A stretch of DNA of 54,692 bases from an uncultured Aquimarina sp. (GCA_947495425.1 CANLYR010000027.1:1-54692), one strand, 5' to 3'; shown: positions 25,860 through 37,100, numbered from the stretch's first letter. The notes: generated by a model not told the origin, from the letters alone. A program made the numbers and translations.

Positions 25860-26439
25860 ATAGTTACTCTAAACTTAATTTATAAGAGCAATTCTGTTTA
25901 ATTTAATAATGTAAAAAAAGAAAAGGATAATTAACAGTGGAAAACTTTAGTTGTTATTACTCACCATGCACTTTTGTAAAAAGTCCAAATCTAACCAGCT
26001 TTTAACCGAGCAATAAAAATTGGAATCAGAGACCTAAGTTTTTTTAGACTTAATGGTTTTTAATATAAGTTAAACAGTATGTACGCCAAACAGTCTAACC
26101 TCTTGATTCTATTTTTATCTTCAATGTTAATAGATGTTTGTAACCTATGTAACAGCTTCTCTCATCATGCTACAAATAATGATGTAAGGTTTTGTAATAC
26201 TTTTGTTATTAATTGAAATGCCTTATTTTCATGGATACGATGAGATTAAGTTATTTTTGATATTTATTAATGTATCTTAAGGCTTATATAAATGTAACAT
26301 CAACAGCAAGGGAAGATGTGCATAAGATTTACGCCGACCAAACTTGAGATAATATTATTTTTTCCAATTTATGAACGCGTTGTAGACAAATAATTAATTT
26401 TATTTTTTCTTTACTTGTTTAATATTTGATCCCGTTTAT
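25860..26439. other. Gene-free region after the array
   Basis: 580 bp, AT-rich, with no gene I can support and no clear repeats. Confidence 0.5.
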
Positions 26440-26703
26440 ATGCTTAAAATCAGATTCACCACCATCAATAATAGGATATTTCGTAGAAGTTTGAGCCTCT
26501 ATATTGGTTTACGAAGAAAAATAACCTGTAACTCTAGTAGTGGCCTATCTGATGGTTCAATTTTCTACGAAAGACTTCTCGAAGCTATTAACCATGATGA
26601 AATTGCCAAATCATTTTTTGGAAGTAAAAATCACGAATATCATATTAATTTTTTTATACAGTCGTCTTTGGTTCATTTAGCAATGTTGAAGATTTTAGTA
26701 TAA
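26440..26703 (+). CDS. Small hypothetical ORF upstream of the dehydratase gene
   Basis: 87 codons, no recognised family and no signal peptide. The N-terminus is basic (RRSLSLYIGLRRK), and the C-terminal half has plausible helices (YERLLEAINHDEIAKSFF). It ends 12 bp before the dehydratase ATG, which would fit an operon leader gene, but it could equally be the tail of a decayed gene or chance. Listed because of spacing only. Confidence 0.3.
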   Translation: MLKIRFTTINNRIFRRSLSLYIGLRRKITCNSSSGLSDGSIFYERLLEAINHDEIAKSFFGSKNHEYHINFFIQSSLVHLAMLKILV

Positions 26704-26715
26704 CCCCAAAATAAC

Positions 26716-27201
26716 ATGACAAAAGAAGAAATAATGGGTTATTTACCCTACCAACCACCATTTTTATTTGTAGATTATCTAGAATATGTAGATAATGAAA
26801 CGGTAATAGGTTTTTATACTTTTCCAAAGGATGCTTTTTTTTACGAAGGACATTTCAAGGGATATCCGATTACACCAGGTGTAATCCTTACTGAATGTAT
26901 GGCTCAAATTGGGGTAGTATGTTTAGGGTTAAAGTTGTTGCATAAGATCGAGGCTGGCACTATTCCACTTGGAGTTTTTATTAATAACGATGTGTCTTAT
27001 AAGAATCCAGTACCGCCGGGTGAGACCGTTAAAGTTGTCTCTAAAAAACTATTATACCGGTTTGACGTCCTCAAATGTGAGGTTATACTATATACAAGTA
27101 ACGGAGAAGAGGCTTGTAAGGGAATAATTACTGGGATGGTTAAACTTCAAAGTCAAGAGGAATTGGAGCAACTTGCTCAAGCTTCTCGATCAAAAATATA
27201 A
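26716..27201 (+). CDS. FabZ-like hotdog dehydratase
   Basis: 161-aa (3R)-hydroxyacyl-ACP dehydratase-like protein with a single hotdog fold. The hallmark G-H-F-x-G-Y-P-I-T-P-G-V is present (EGHFKGYPITPGVIL), His being catalytic, followed by the helix TECMAQIGVVCLGLKLL with the acidic catalytic position (Glu in LTECMAQ). The N-terminal YLPYQPPFLFVDY is typical. It is probably not the housekeeping fabZ, which is usually fused to lpxC in this phylum. It lies at the edge of the polyketide locus, whose PKS has no DH domain, so trans-acting dehydration or supply of a modified acyl starter is possible. The IS remnant 80 bp downstream makes operon membership uncertain. Confidence 0.8.
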   Translation: MTKEEIMGYLPYQPPFLFVDYLEYVDNETVIGFYTFPKDAFFYEGHFKGYPITPGVILTECMAQIGVVCLGLKLLHKIEAGTIPLGVFINNDVSYKNPVPPGETVKVVSKKLLYRFDVLKCEVILYTSNGEEACKGIITGMVKLQSQEELEQLAQASRSKI

Positions 27202-27280
27202 CTTTTCTTTTCGTTGGGTTAAAAACTAGGATGCAATTTCTTTCGGTATACTGTTTAATAGAATATAAAGGGATTAATTT

Positions 27281-28180
27281 ACTCAAGTTTCCTATTATAG
27301 GATTTTTTTCAAACTGAAAGGCCATCAGGAACAGTATAAGTCTGATGATGAACCCATCGGACGTCACCGCGTTGATGTGCCTGGGCATCAATGCACAAAT
27401 CTGGCTTATGGATGTCTCTATGCGCTTTCGTATATGTTCCTTTATGAAGGGATGTCCTTTCGTTTCAAATTTTTTTTTCTGCTTGTCATCAACCTGACCT
27501 GTTCGGTCTCGAAGAGCATGTCCTCGATTTCGTAATTGGTATAGGCACTATCGCCATAAAGCTCGCTCTCGGGAGGCAGGTCATGGTACATCCTTTTGAG
27601 TATCTGCGAATCGTGCTCGACACCCTCGACTAGGTACATCTCCACGGGGATGCCCTCGGCAGTGGTGACCAACTGCACCTTGACACCGTAGAAGTTCTCA
27701 CGCTTCGATGCGTTCCAACCCCTGTATTTTTCTTCCCTGAAGAGCCTGCACCTGCTTATCCGTATGTTGTGGCAGGCCTTAACGGGAAAGGAATCGATGA
27801 TATACTCCATCTCACAGTGCAGGTACTTGAAAACCCTGCCGATACGCAGCAGGATGAACATCACTACCTCTTTCAGCCTGTACAGGCGTTTGGTGAATCC
27901 GCTCTTCTTCAGTACCTTTCCAAAGATGTGGCTGTCCATGTAGCACAGTGCCATGGTCTGGTTTCCGCTGAAACAGAGGGCGGAGACTAGGGCCGTGGTT
28001 ATCACTTGGCCATCGCTGAATTTCCGGTGGTTGTGCTCTTTATGGTTCATTTCTTTCAGAAGGTCATCGACCAAACAATATATTGCTATAACTTTGTCTT
28101 GGAGCATTTTGGACCGTTTCTGGAGTTCGCATTTCAAAATTACAAACTCATCTTGCTCCATCTTTTTAGGAAACTCGGGT
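27281..28180 (-). mobile_element. IS982-family insertion sequence remnant
   Basis: About 900 bp bounded by 14-bp imperfect inverted repeats: ACTCAAGTTTCCTA at 27281-27294, and the complement of ACCCGAGTTTCCTA at 28167-28180. TAATT occurs immediately outside both ends (TAATTT left, TAATTC right) and may be a target duplication. The internal part is clearly richer in G+C than its surroundings, pointing to foreign origin. The single transposase gene runs on the minus strand. Confidence 0.75.
27300..28161 (-). pseudogene. IS982-family transposase, frameshifted
   Basis: DDE transposase. The first 239 codons (28161 to 27442) contain FSDGQVITTALVSALCFSGN, the first catalytic Asp in YIIDSFPVKACHNIR, and the second in ELYGDSAYTNYEIED. 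After TSRKKNLKRKD the frame hits a stop. The true C-terminus (PFIKEHIRKRIETSISQI, PRHINAVTSDGF, LILFLMAFQFEK) continues in another frame, with the third catalytic acidic residue in RIETSIS. The slip lies near a run of nine A at about 27470-27478. The C-terminal frame has no stop before the inverted repeat, another sign of damage. Not expected to be active. Confidence 0.85.
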
Positions 28181-28185
28181 TAATT

Positions 28186-28951
28186 CATACTTTATATTTG
28201 AATTCGTGTATTTCTAACTTCTTAATTAAGTACAAATTATCGTGAAGCCTTCATTATTGATTTATAAGAAAACCCTATCGTTTTCAAAACATAATCTTAC
28301 GGGGCTAGACTTATTTAATAACATATTTATGTTGTAACAAACCTAGATGACAATTTGTGCATTTCTTCGCCTCATTTTAAAAGCACTCTTCTATTTTCTT
28401 TTATGATTAAGAAAAATTGAGTTTAGTCTAAAAATTGAATTTCCTGAAAGATTATTTCTGTTTAATGAGTTGGGTGATAGTTCTGGCTGAATTGATGGAA
28501 TTGTGCAAACAATATGCTTAGAACTGATCTGAAAACTATTTAACACTATTCTAAGTTGGTTCGTATTTACTCTATATTCGGAAAATTATTTTGGACAATT
28601 GCAAAGAAAATCTCTTAACATATCATCTTACTTGTGGATTAGATAAAGATCCAGTTTTATAATAGATGAGACTAGCTGGAAATAATTACTATATGGATAG
28701 GATGAAAATAAGTATAAAGCTTTTCTGATATTGGCTAAAAGAACTATGTAAGTTTTTGTAATAGCAATTGTAGTAAATTGTAACCTATCGTTTTCAGACT
28801 AGGTACTAGATCTAGATTATCTTTCACTATTTATGGTTTGATTTCTCTAAACAAAATTTTCGAGAATGCGGATTCTTGAAAAATTCATTGAATTTATATA
28901 AAACCCATTTTGAGATAAATCACAGTGTTTTTCAGCCTATATTAATTCAAA
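28186..28951. other. Gene-free region upstream of the biosynthetic genes
   Basis: 766 bp, AT-rich, no supportable gene. It should contain the promoter for the ACP-to-FAAL transcription unit, but I could not identify a clean TAnnTTTG with a spaced TTG. Confidence 0.5.
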
Positions 28952-28996
28952 ATGATAGTTAACAAAATTTGCTTTGATAATATAAAATTAGAAGTT

Positions 28997-29305
28997 ATGA
29001 AAATAAATTCTCCAGATAAAGAAAATGAATCAAAATTATTCTCACAAAAGACAACACATCAGAGGACAGCGGATGAAATAGAGGAGTGGTTAATAAATGC
29101 AATTGCCCAAGCCCTTGAAGTTGAAGAGGATGAGATTGATCCCAGTATTCCTTTTGAGAGATATGGATTAGACTCTGTAGCAGTAATTGGCCTCACAGGT
29201 GAGTTGGATGAATGGCTTGACCAACGTATAAACCCTAGTTTACTCTACGATTACCCTACCATTGATGCACTTGTTGGTCATTTATCTAAATCTGATTCTA
29301 CTTAA
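28997..29305 (+). CDS. Free-standing acyl carrier protein
   Basis: 102 aa from the ATG at 28997 (frame open from 28952). The carrier fold spans about residues 22-98, with the phosphopantetheine site in R-Y-G-L-D-S-V-A-V (Ser60) and the ending NPSLLYDYPTIDALVGHLS. This sequence type is the usual partner of fatty acyl-AMP ligases at the start of lipid-PKS lines, and an FAAL is encoded at the other end of this operon. The proposed role is to accept the activated fatty acid and hand it to the ketosynthase of the next protein, encoded 62 bp downstream. Confidence 0.88.
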   Translation: MKINSPDKENESKLFSQKTTHQRTADEIEEWLINAIAQALEVEEDEIDPSIPFERYGLDSVAVIGLTGELDEWLDQRINPSLLYDYPTIDALVGHLSKSDST

Positions 29306-29367
29306 ATATTATTGATTCGAAAACAATCATTGCCCTTTCCAAATTTACCAATTCCTAAATTTATTAT

Positions 29368-32300
29368 ATGCAAAAAACTATCCCCAACCATATCAATGAG
29401 CAAATTGCAATCATAGGTATGGGTTGCCGATTTCCTGATGCAGAGAATCCGTCTTTATTTTGGAAAAATCTTATCACAGGTATTGATTCAATTAAGGAAG
29501 TCCCCTCAGTAAGGTGGTCTCTTGATGACTATTATAATAAGGAGGCCAATATTCCCGGAAAGATGAATACACGTTGGGGTGGTTTCTTAGATGATGTTGA
29601 TCAATTCGATGCTGGATTTTTCAATATATCACCTCGTGAAGCTCAACGTATAGACCCACAACAAAGATTACTGCTTGAAGTTTCGTGGGAAGCTCTTGAG
29701 AATTCAGGTATAGTCCCTTCTTCACTTTCAGGTAGCAATACAGGGGTGTTTGTAGGGATTAGTAATAGTGATTACAGTCGCCTACCCGTTGCCGGACCTT
29801 CCAGCTTAAATGCATATTCGGGTACAGGTAATTCGTTTTCGATTGCAGCTAACCGAATATCATATGTTATGAATCTAAAGGGGCCGAGCCTTTCGGTGGA
29901 TACAGCCTGTTCTTCGTCCCTTGTTGCACTCCATTTAGCTTGTCAGAGCCTTCGTTCTGGCGAGTCTTCAATGTGTTTAGTTGGAGGAGTTAATCTGATG
30001 TTATCACCGGAAGCGACTATCGTATTTTCGCAAGCACAAATGATGGCTTCCGATGGCCGTTGTAAGACTTTCGATGCTCTTGCCGATGGGTATGTACGAG
30101 GTGAGGGTTGTGGAGTAGTAGTACTTAAGCCTCTAGCTCAAGCAATCAAGGATCAAGATAATGTTTTAGCTTTGATTCGAGGTTCTGCGGTAAATCAAGA
30201 TGGGCTTACTAATGGTATCACGGCACCCAATGGACCCTCACAACAAAATGTGATTCGGCAAGCTCTAAAGAATGCTAAAGTAGCTCCTAACGAAATCAGT
30301 TACGTTGAAGCCCATGGAACAGGTACAGCTCTTGGTGATCCCATCGAATTTGGTGCACTTAGGGCGGTGCTGATGAAGGACCGTGAACCTGATCGTTACT
30401 GTTGGTTAGGATCTGTAAAGACTAATATTGGACATTTGGAATCGGCTGCTGGAATGGCCAGCCTCTTAAAAGTTGTCCTTTCTTTAAAATACAAAAAGAT
30501 TCCGCCGCACCTGCACTTCAAGGAGTCTAATCCCTACATTTCATTTAAAGATACAAGCTTCTCGATACCTGTTGAAGCCCAAGATTGGGAGATTGATGAA
30601 GAAGGATCACGATTGGCAGGTATTAGTGGTTTTGGCTTTGGGGGTACCAACTGCCATGTAATTATTCAGGAGTTTAAAGCTTCGGTTGGAATACAGGAGC
30701 AACCTCAAAAAGATGTTTCTTCTCATTTCCTCCTACCTTTATCCGCTAAAACAGAAGGGTCTTTAAGAGTTTTGGCTGATAAATATCTGGATTTACTGAC
30801 TTTGAATTCTGAAGTTTCTCTATCTGATATTTGCTTTGTAACGAGTGTTAAGCGTACTGATTTTCCTTATAAATTAGCATTAATCGCTGATTCAAAAAAA
30901 CAGTTACAAGAAAAGTTATCAGATTTCGCACAAGGAAAAATAGTGTCTGGACTGTTAACGGCTAAGACCAAACCTCGTAAAAAACCAAAAATCGCATTTT
31001 TGTTTACAGGTCAGGGTTCTCAGTACATGGGTATGGGAAAGCAGCTGTACGATACCCAAGCGGTTTTTCGAGAGGCATTAGATCAATGCAGTAAAATTTT
31101 AAATCCTTCTCTGAATATTGACCTTCTTGAGGTTATTTTTTCTGATAGTACATCTGAACCCAAACTAAATACAACAACTTATACCCAGCCCGTACTATTC
31201 GCCGTTGAGTATGCTTTAGCACGATTATGGATGTCTAGGGGGATATCTCCTAATTATGTGATGGGGCACAGTGTAGGCGAATATGTAGCAGCTACCATTG
31301 CAGAGGTTTTTAGTTTAGAAGATGGTTTACAATTGATTGCAGAAAGAGGGAGGTTGATGGGGGCACTTTCAACTGATGGTGCGATGTATGCTGTAGAAGC
31401 CGATGAAGTTGCTATACACAAAGTATTAAAAGATATGGAAGAAGAGGTCTCTATAGCTGCCATCAATGGTCCTCAAAGTCTTGTTATTTCAGGTAGTCAA
31501 ACTGCTCTCTCCAAGATTAATATCCAATTGGCTAAATCAAATATCAGAACCAAACGTTTAGAAGTATCACACGCGTTCCATTCTCCTTTGATGGAACCAA
31601 TATTGTCTGATTTTCGTAAGGTTGCAGAAGAGATTTCGTATCACTCCCCGAAGATTAAGTTTGTTTCAAACATCTCGGGAGAGGAAGTTTCATTAGAAAT
31701 AACAGACCCTTCGTATTGGGTGGACCACATCCGTAGCACGGTGAGGTTTGCCAAGGGTATTGAAACACTTCACAACAAAGGATGCAGTGCCTATGTTGAG
31801 ATTGGTCCACGTCCAACCTTGTTGGGGATGGGTCGTCGGTGTATGCCTGATGACAATGCCCTTTGGTTACCTAGTATTCGCCCCAAAAGGGACGAAAATA
31901 AACAATTTTTGGAGTCTCTGGCAGAACTTTATATAGGTGGTTCAACGGTGAACTGGAAGTCTCTTTACCCAGAGCGGTGTGTCGATTTCACATCCATACC
32001 GACATATGCTTTTGATCGGGAAAGACATTGGTTGGAAGATCCGGTCCAAGATGTCACGAGCCAAATAATCAAGTTGCCTGAGCAACAAAATATAGAAGAT
32101 TTTGTAAGACAACTACAAAAGAATGTTGAGCTATCTCCAGAAGAGATAAATTTATTACCCAAGGTTTTAAAGTTTTTATCTCATAAGGATAGACAAAAAC
32201 AAGAGGTAGTCTCCAAAGACGATTGGTTCTATGAAATGCAATGGAAGGAAAAACCGTATTCTTTTGATAACAGATCTATAGTAGAAAAAGGTCAATGGCT

Positions 32301-34092
32301 CATTTTCTGTCATCCTGGAGGCATCGGTGAACACGTGGCAGACTATTTAGAAAAACTGGGACATACGCCCATGATAGTTTATCCAGGGGTGGAAGATGAA
32401 ATTGTTGACTCAAGAATTAAGACAATTACTCCATCAGATGCAAGTGCTTACGAATCTCTCTTTCAAAGTATTCAGAAAGCTAAAGAAACACCACTACAAG
32501 GTATTATCCATTTTTGGAATGCTAGAACCGAAACATCAAACTACTTGGATAATCAGGTTCTAGAAAGAGCTCAGGAGCTTGGCTGTATCACTGTACTTAA
32601 TATAGTCAAAGCCATGATCAAAATACAACAGTCAACTCCAGCCAAATTGTGGTTAGTGACAAGTGGAACCCAACCTATTAACTTAGATAACAATGAACTG
32701 TCGATTACCCAGGCACCACTGTGGGGGCTGGGTAAGGTAGTTGCTCTTGAACATTCTAATCTGTGGGGCGGACTTATTGATCTACCTCTATATTCTAAGA
32801 ATCTAAAGCAAGATGCCGAGCTATTAATGGCAGAGCTTATGAACAATGAAATTGAAGATCATATCGCTCTACGTGATAATGGGCGCTATGTGGCCAGGTT
32901 AACAAAAAAAGAGATTCATAAAAGTTCAAAATTGGACTTTCAGAAGGATGGAACTTATATGATCACAGGTGGTTTGGGTGCTCTGGGGCTTCAGGTAGCC
33001 CAATGGATGGCAGAAAATGGTGCTGGTTGTCTTGTTCTTACAAGTCGTGGGAAAGCTACCGACGACACCCTTAATACTATAGATAGTATAAGGGCAATGG
33101 GTACACAAGTTATGGTAGTAAAAGCTGATGTCACCGATAGTAACGATATGGCAAAGTTGTTTGAAAAAGTTGGTAAATCTATGCCACCAATCAAGGGCAT
33201 TTTTCATTTGGCAGGTATTCTTGATGATAGGATACTTATGAATCAGGATCAGGAGAGTTTTACCAAAGTTATGGCCCCAAAAATACGGGGAGCTTATAAT
33301 CTGCACCTATTGGCTGAGGAGTTGCCACTAGACCATTTTGTACTGTTTTCCTCAATCTCTTCATTGATGGGAGCCCCAGGACAGGGTAATTATGCTGCAG
33401 CCAATGCTTTTATGGATGCACTTGCTCATTACCGACAGGCAAAAGGGCTCAAGGCTATTAGTATAAATTGGGGGCCATGGGCCAATATAGGCATGGCTGC
33501 GCAATTAGTGACCAACAATCAAACTCGTATAAACACCCAAGGAATAAACAAAATATCAATCACTCAAGGGTTAAAAGCCTTAGAACTCCTTCTTGAATCT
33601 CGAAGGCCCCAGTTAGGTGTACTGTCTGTCGATTGGCCTTTGCTGCAGTCACAATTACAGGGTGGCACTCAACCAACCATACTTTCAGAAATACTTACAA
33701 ATGACCTGGAGAAAGTAACTGACACAATCGAAGGTGAAAAGTCTTACGAATTGTTGAAAAAATTGGAAAAAGTTCCAGCTTCTGAACGTGAAAAACTTCT
33801 CTTGAAGTATTTGCAAGGACATGCGGCCCAAACTTTAGGGATGAAGGAAGCAGATATAGATGTACAACAGCCTCTTAACTATTTGGGTTTAGACTCGTTA
33901 ATGGCTGTGGAATTGAGAAATCAAATGACCACCGAATTGAAAATCGAAATTCCCGTTGAAAGATTTCTAGAAGGTATTAGTTTGGTTGATTTGGCGAAAT
34001 TGTCTCTGGAACAACTGACCATAGGCTCTGTATTAATTTTTTCTGAGACTGCTACAGATTTAAATGATGATGTTGAAGAATTTACTTTATAA
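29368..34092 (+). CDS. Type I polyketide synthase, KS-AT-KR-ACP
   Basis: 1574-aa single extension module. KS (~10-440) has active Cys181 in VDTACSSSL, with the His motifs EAHGTGTALGDP and NIGHLESAAG. AT (~537-850) has Ser635 in GHSVGEY and the HAFH motif (735-738) that marks malonyl-CoA selection. KR (~1190-1375) has the NADPH motif TGGLGALGLQVA and the L-D-D motif (HLAGILDD) of B-type reductases, with catalytic Tyr in NYAAANAF. ACP (~1470-1545) has Ser1510 in LGLDSL. DH, ER and MT are absent, so one malonyl unit would be added and reduced to a 3-hydroxyacyl chain. The acidic C-terminal tail (DLNDDVEEFTL) probably docks onto the TubC-type domain of the next protein, encoded 10 bp downstream. 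Confidence 0.95.
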   Translation: MQKTIPNHINEQIAIIGMGCRFPDAENPSLFWKNLITGIDSIKEVPSVRWSLDDYYNKEANIPGKMNTRWGGFLDDVDQFDAGFFNISPREAQRIDPQQRLLLEVSWEALENSGIVPSSLSGSNTGVFVGISNSDYSRLPVAGPSSLNAYSGTGNSFSIAANRISYVMNLKGPSLSVDTACSSSLVALHLACQSLRSGESSMCLVGGVNLMLSPEATIVFSQAQMMASDGRCKTFDALADGYVRGEGCGVVVLKPLAQAIKDQDNVLALIRGSAVNQDGLTNGITAPNGPSQQNVIRQALKNAKVAPNEISYVEAHGTGTALGDPIEFGALRAVLMKDREPDRYCWLGSVKTNIGHLESAAGMASLLKVVLSLKYKKIPPHLHFKESNPYISFKDTSFSIPVEAQDWEIDEEGSRLAGISGFGFGGTNCHVIIQEFKASVGIQEQPQKDVSSHFLLPLSAKTEGSLRVLADKYLDLLTLNSEVSLSDICFVTSVKRTDFPYKLALIADSKKQLQEKLSDFAQGKIVSGLLTAKTKPRKKPKIAFLFTGQGSQYMGMGKQLYDTQAVFREALDQCSKILNPSLNIDLLEVIFSDSTSEPKLNTTTYTQPVLFAVEYALARLWMSRGISPNYVMGHSVGEYVAATIAEVFSLEDGLQLIAERGRLMGALSTDGAMYAVEADEVAIHKVLKDMEEEVSIAAINGPQSLVISGSQTALSKINIQLAKSNIRTKRLEVSHAFHSPLMEPILSDFRKVAEEISYHSPKIKFVSNISGEEVSLEITDPSYWVDHIRSTVRFAKGIETLHNKGCSAYVEIGPRPTLLGMGRRCMPDDNALWLPSIRPKRDENKQFLESLAELYIGGSTVNWKSLYPERCVDFTSIPTYAFDRERHWLEDPVQDVTSQIIKLPEQQNIEDFVRQLQKNVELSPEEINLLPKVLKFLSHKDRQKQEVVSKDDWFYEMQWKEKPYSFDNRSIVEKGQWLIFCHPGGIGEHVADYLEKLGHTPMIVYPGVEDEIVDSRIKTITPSDASAYESLFQSIQKAKETPLQGIIHFWNARTETSNYLDNQVLERAQELGCITVLNIVKAMIKIQQSTPAKLWLVTSGTQPINLDNNELSITQAPLWGLGKVVALEHSNLWGGLIDLPLYSKNLKQDAELLMAELMNNEIEDHIALRDNGRYVARLTKKEIHKSSKLDFQKDGTYMITGGLGALGLQVAQWMAENGAGCLVLTSRGKATDDTLNTIDSIRAMGTQVMVVKADVTDSNDMAKLFEKVGKSMPPIKGIFHLAGILDDRILMNQDQESFTKVMAPKIRGAYNLHLLAEELPLDHFVLFSSISSLMGAPGQGNYAAANAFMDALAHYRQAKGLKAISINWGPWANIGMAAQLVTNNQTRINTQGINKISITQGLKALELLLESRRPQLGVLSVDWPLLQSQLQGGTQPTILSEILTNDLEKVTDTIEGEKSYELLKKLEKVPASEREKLLLKYLQGHAAQTLGMKEADIDVQQPLNYLGLDSLMAVELRNQMTTELKIEIPVERFLEGISLVDLAKLSLEQLTIGSVLIFSETATDLNDDVEEFTL

Positions 34093-34102
34093 TTAAAATA
34101 CT

Positions 34103-37100
34103 ATGATTCTTACTGAATTGCTTACTGAACTTTCTGAAAAGGGCATTAAATTATGGCTTGATGGAGATAAACTCGGTATACGTGCACCAAAAGGTTCATT
34201 GACGCAAGAACTCCGCTTACTATTACAAGAACATAAAAATGATATTCTTGAGTTGTTACGGCGTCAAGGCCAAACAAAAGAATTGACTGATTTACCTTTA
34301 GTGCCAGTTTTTAGAGATAAACCTATACCCTTATCTCTTGAACAACAGCGACTATGGATGCTTAACCAATGGATGCCAAAAAATGCTACTCATAACATTG
34401 TCCAAGCCATCCGTTTTTCAGGTATTCTGGATATCGAATTATTAAAGTGTAGCTTAAATGACATTGGACATCGCCATGAAGCCCTAAGAACCACATTCCC
34501 CAAAAAAAAAGGTAATCCGGTTCAGCAAATAGGAGAATTTAAATTGGTTCTAGATTATGAAGATTATAGTCAAATAACTGAATCGCAAGAAGACTTGGTC
34601 ATATCGCAATTAGCAGATGATGAAGCAAAACGTCTTTTGGATATTTACAAAGGACCGCTTTGGAGGTTTAAGCTTGCCAAGTTTGGATCAACGAACCATG
34701 TTCTTTTTATAGTGTTTCATCACTTGAGTGGCGACATATTCTCGGCCAATCTACTGATACGGGAGCTTGCGGTTTCGTACGAAACATTATTAAAAGGGCA
34801 GATTCCCGAATTGGAACGACTTTCGGTTCAATATGCCGATTTTTCAGTGTGGCAGAAACATTGGTTGGAAGCAGGACACGCCGATAAACATATTGAGTAT
34901 TGGAAGAGAAAATTAAAAGGTACATCATTTAAACTTGACATGCCTAAAGATCATTCAGATAGGCGCGATTTACAAGGGAACTATCATACGTTTAGATTTC
35001 CAAAAGAATCTTGGGAGTTGATAAAGAAAATATCAATGGAAAAGGATGTGACAGTTGCTGTGGTTCTCTTAACAGCATTCAACGTGCTTTTACATCATTT
35101 TTCAGGTGAAGAGGATATCGTAGTTGGGGTACCGACCTCTGGCCGTTCTAATGCTAAACTTGCTTCTTTGATAGGTTTTTTTGCTTACCCATTGTTGATA
35201 AGGTCTGACCTATCTGAAAATCCTTCATTTGAACATCTTTTGGTGAAGGTTCGAAAGCTGCTCATAGAAGCACAAATCCATCAGAATGTGCCTTTCTCGA
35301 AAGTAATGGAGGTTTTGCGATCAGAAAATGAAGCTTTGTCTGGCCCTCGGGTGCTATTCAGTACGTTTCTTGGCAACCAGTTGAAGACTATAAAATTACC
35401 CAATCTTTTACTAACTCCAATAAGTGATGCAAGTCGTGCTCCGAGTGATCTTGACTTGCTTTGGTCTATGTATGAAGTAGATGGAGAACTTTGTGGAACC
35501 ATCAGTTATCGTAGTAGTTTATTTGATTCTGATACCATTCAATATCTGGTCGATTCTTATCTTAAGATATTATCTCAATGTATGGCATCACCAGATTCCA
35601 AGCTTAGCGACTTTGATCTAATTGAGGCATTGCGAGCCAAAATCGATTCCCCACGACCAAAAATTGCTATCTCTGCAACTTTTACCGCAGAATCTATGGA
35701 CGAGTCGCTAAAGTTTTGGGTTTCAAAGTTGAACTTGCCCTATCAAATTCAATTTGCGCAATATAATCAGATCTTTCAAGAACTGCTATTGCCCGATAGT
35801 CTTTTCAGTAATAACACATTGGGGGTTAATGTGATCCTTATCCGGTTTGTAGATTGGTTAAGATTTGATGAAGATCATAAATCCATAAGTAATGATATAC
35901 CAACCCCGGAGATCATATCAAAAATCAAAAAAAATATCGATGATTTTGCTTCTGCTCTTCAGTCTAAAGCAAAACAGTCAACATCATCCTATTTAGTATG
36001 TCTATGCCCATCTACCTCAAGTATACAATCTGAAAAGGTATGGACGAAGACTGAAAACCATTTGATAACCGCATTGCAAGGCATTACGGGTGTATATCTC
36101 ACGACTCCCAATGAGATAGCACAAATGTATCCCTTACCAGAATATTATGACCCCCACAGTGATAAGATAGGTCATATACCTTTCACTCCTACGTATTTTT
36201 CCTCATTATCAACATTAATTATAAGAAAGATTCTGGCAACAAAACGATCTGCTTATAAAGTGATCGTGTTGGATTGTGATAATACTTTATGGCAAGGTGT
36301 ATGTGGTGAAGATGGTGCAGATGGCGTCAAGGTTACCGATGCCTTTAAAGAATTGCAACGATTTGTGCTCAAACAATACGAAAAAGGAATGTTGGTTTGC
36401 TTATGCAGTAAAAACAGTGAAGAAGACGTTCGACAGGTGTTTAATGAGCACCCCGATATGCTATTACGTTGGGAGCACTTGGTTTCTTGGCGGATTAATT
36501 GGCAACCAAAATCAGAAAACATCAGGTCAATTGCTGAAGAATTACAACTGGGTTTAGACAGTTTTATATTTCTGGATGACAATCCTGTTGAATGTGCTGA
36601 GGTCAGGGCACAATGCCCGGCGGTATTGACCCTACAAGTCCCAGAAAATAGTAAAAATATTGAACGATTTCTGTCGCACAACTGGGCCTTTGACAGATTA
36701 AAGGTTACTGAAGAAGATCAACGCCGTAGCCAATTTTACCAACAGAATAGTCAGCGGCAAGAAGTGATGCAGTCGTCATTAACCTTAGGTGAGTTTGTAA
36801 AGGGTCTGGATCTTAAGGTTGATATGTGTGTGATGGTGCCCGAATTATACGAAAGGGTATCGCAACTGACCCAACGGACCAACCAGTTCAATGCGAATAA
36901 GTTGAATCTGTCTGTGGGAGAGATCAAAGCACTTTGTGACTCTAGGGATGATAGTTGTTTTGTGGTTACTGTAAAAGACCGGTTTGGTGATTATGGTTTG
37001 GTAGGGGTAATGCTTGCTAATGTCTCGAAATCTTCTCTAATCGTCGATACCTTTTTATTGAGTTGTCGAACACTTGGTCGCGGTGTAGAGCACCAAATGC

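Noticed and set aside
27140..27391. Minus-strand frame considered as a separate small gene
   Set aside because: Its first part encodes the IS982 transposase C-terminus (HINAVTSDGF), and the rest runs antisense into the dehydratase gene.
27465..27480. Nine-A run considered as programmed frameshifting in the IS982 transposase
   Set aside because: IS982 elements normally use one uninterrupted gene, and the other frame also lacks a proper stop before the inverted repeat; decay explains it better.
29368..34092. Considered a trans-AT polyketide synthase
   Set aside because: A complete integrated AT with GHSVGEY and HAFH is present.
35660..36240. Region between the C domain and the HAD core considered as a degenerate adenylation domain
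   Set aside because: No A3/A5/A7/A8 core motifs; the sequence matches the N-terminal part shared by FkbH-type units and is mirrored in the next protein.
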